Shown: positions 4,527 to 5,100 of the stretch, piece by piece
Position numbering within the stretch: position 1 is the first letter of the stretch
Layout of the letters: the number at the start of each line of letters is the position of its first letter
Source of the DNA: Acidobacteriota bacterium
Lineage (GTDB): Bacteria; Acidobacteriota; Vicinamibacteria; Vicinamibacterales; 2-12-FULL-66-21
Length of the DNA stretch: 5,100 nucleotides
NCBI GenBank assembly: GCA_013362195.1
Contig: JABFWM010000338.1
Coordinates: forward strand, 1 to 5,100
Reading direction: 5' to 3'
The notes under the pieces: generated by a model
Seen by the model: the letters and a program-made list of their open reading frames with translations, nothing else
What the model was told of the DNA's origin: nothing
Databases searched by the model: none
Position numbers and translations under genes: made by a program

Positions 4527-5100
4527 TGGACATTGCCGTCGAAGACGTGCGCCTGCTGCGTCACGGCCGCGTCGTCCTGGACATCCCCTCACTGACCATC
4601 CGCGGCGGGCGGACGACGGCGATCCTGGGTCCGAACGGCGCCGGCAAGACGAGCCTGCTGCGTGCGATTGCCGGCCTCGACGCGCCGTCGACGGGGAGGA
4701 TCCTGGCCGGCGCCGCGCCCATTCGCGGCGGGCGCGGGCGGCCGCGCGTCGCGCTGCTCTTTCAGGAGGACGTGTTCCTCCGCCAGCCGCTCCGCGACAA
4801 TCTCGAGCTCGGGCTGCGCATGCAGCGACTGCCCCGCGCCGAGCGGCGCGCGCGCCTGGAGGACGCGGCGGATCTGCTGGGCATTGCCCACCTCCTCGAT
4901 CGCCGCGCGGATCGGCTGTCAGGCGGTGAAGCGCGGCGCGCCGGTCTGGCGCGGGCGCTGTGTCTGCGCGCGCCGCTGGTGCTCCTCGACGAACCGCTGT
5001 CGGGCCTCGATCCGCCGACCTCGCGCCGCCTCCTCGACGACCTGCCGCGCGTCCTCGAGGCGTTCCGCGCCACCACCGTGCTGGTCACCCACGAGCGCGA
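4526..5100 (+). CDS. tupC: TupC, tungstate ABC transporter ATP-binding subunit (3' end outside the window)
   Basis: The frame starts at ATG 4526, inside the TGATG overlap with the tupB stop, and stays open to the window edge (191 full codons). All ABC ATPase motifs are visible: Walker A GPNGAGKTS (35-43), Q-loop glutamine in LLFQEDVFL (Q80), signature LSGGEARR (131-138), Walker B LVLLDE with the catalytic Glu (151-156), D-loop SGLD (159-162) and switch histidine in LVTHER (H189). Only the region after the H-loop is missing, so the size of the C-terminus and any regulatory domain (such as the TOBE/MOP domain of ModC) cannot be judged. No Shine-Dalgarno precedes the start, so translation probably depends on tupB. 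The subunit is expected to sit on the cytoplasmic face of TupB and power import. Its specificity is inferred from its neighbours, since ATPases of this class look alike. Confidence 0.9.
   Translation, partial: MDIAVEDVRLLRHGRVVLDIPSLTIRGGRTTAILGPNGAGKTSLLRAIAGLDAPSTGRILAGAAPIRGGRGRPRVALLFQEDVFLRQPLRDNLELGLRMQRLPRAERRARLEDAADLLGIAHLLDRRADRLSGGEARRAGLARALCLRAPLVLLDEPLSGLDPPTSRRLLDDLPRVLEAFRATTVLVTHER

Noticed and set aside
3765..4592. Minus-strand reading frame of 275 codons opposite tupB
   Set aside because: Its translation is hydrophilic and His/Arg/Asp-rich with no family match. It is the complement of a membrane protein coded with strong GC bias at third positions.
2990..5100. Molybdate (ModABC) or phosphate (PstSCAB) transporter instead of tungstate
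   Set aside because: The TTTSTQDSGLL, SRGDDSGTH and DRGTY blocks of the binding protein and the GMPPVVVGL stretch of the permease are Tup features. A Pst system would have two permease genes. Some molybdate transport cannot be excluded from sequence alone.
1..5100. CRISPR arrays, tRNA or rRNA genes, insertion sequences, attachment sites
   Set aside because: No regularly spaced repeats, no cloverleaf-like or rRNA segments, and no transposase or integrase coding were seen on either strand.

Overview
The window is GC-rich, densely coded bacterial DNA. A C-terminal piece of a GWxTD-type protein lies next to a 3-keto-disaccharide hydrolase-type (DUF1080) protein. With the strong GC bias, this suggests an Acidobacteriota genome, possibly Vicinamibacteria-like. 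That assignment is inference from gene content; no rRNA or other phylogenetic marker is present. An outer-membrane porin and a non-lipoprotein periplasmic binding protein show that the cell is diderm.

Layout: (1) Positions 1-451, plus strand, hold the 3' end of a GWxTD-domain protein whose start lies outside the window. (2) Positions 504-1136, minus strand, hold a secreted DUF1080 protein that converges on it across a 52-bp gap. (3) Positions 1137-1332 form a divergent control region. It has a possible extended -10 for the DUF1080 gene, a possible -10 (TATACT) for the plus strand, and a 21-codon leader ORF with a strong Shine-Dalgarno. The leader's stop overlaps the start of the next gene. 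(4) Positions 1333-1770 encode a ModE-type winged-helix regulator that lacks the molybdate-binding (MOP) domains. (5) Positions 1789-1842 hold a good sigma-70-like promoter (TTGACG, 17 bp, TAGCAT) with an 18-bp inverted repeat at the predicted transcription start. (6) Positions 1858 to the window end carry a compact four-gene operon: an OprP/OprO-like outer-membrane porin, tupA (tungstate-binding protein), tupB (permease) and tupC (ATPase, cut by the window end).

Read together, (3) to (6) look like a self-contained tungstate uptake locus that spans both membranes. The porin would admit the oxyanion through the outer membrane, TupA would capture it in the periplasm, and TupBC would pump it into the cytoplasm. 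The ModE-like protein is a plausible repressor acting on the palindrome at the porin promoter. The most distinctive points are the porin as first gene of a tup operon, the single-domain regulator beside a well-placed operator candidate, and the coupled leader peptide in front of the regulator.
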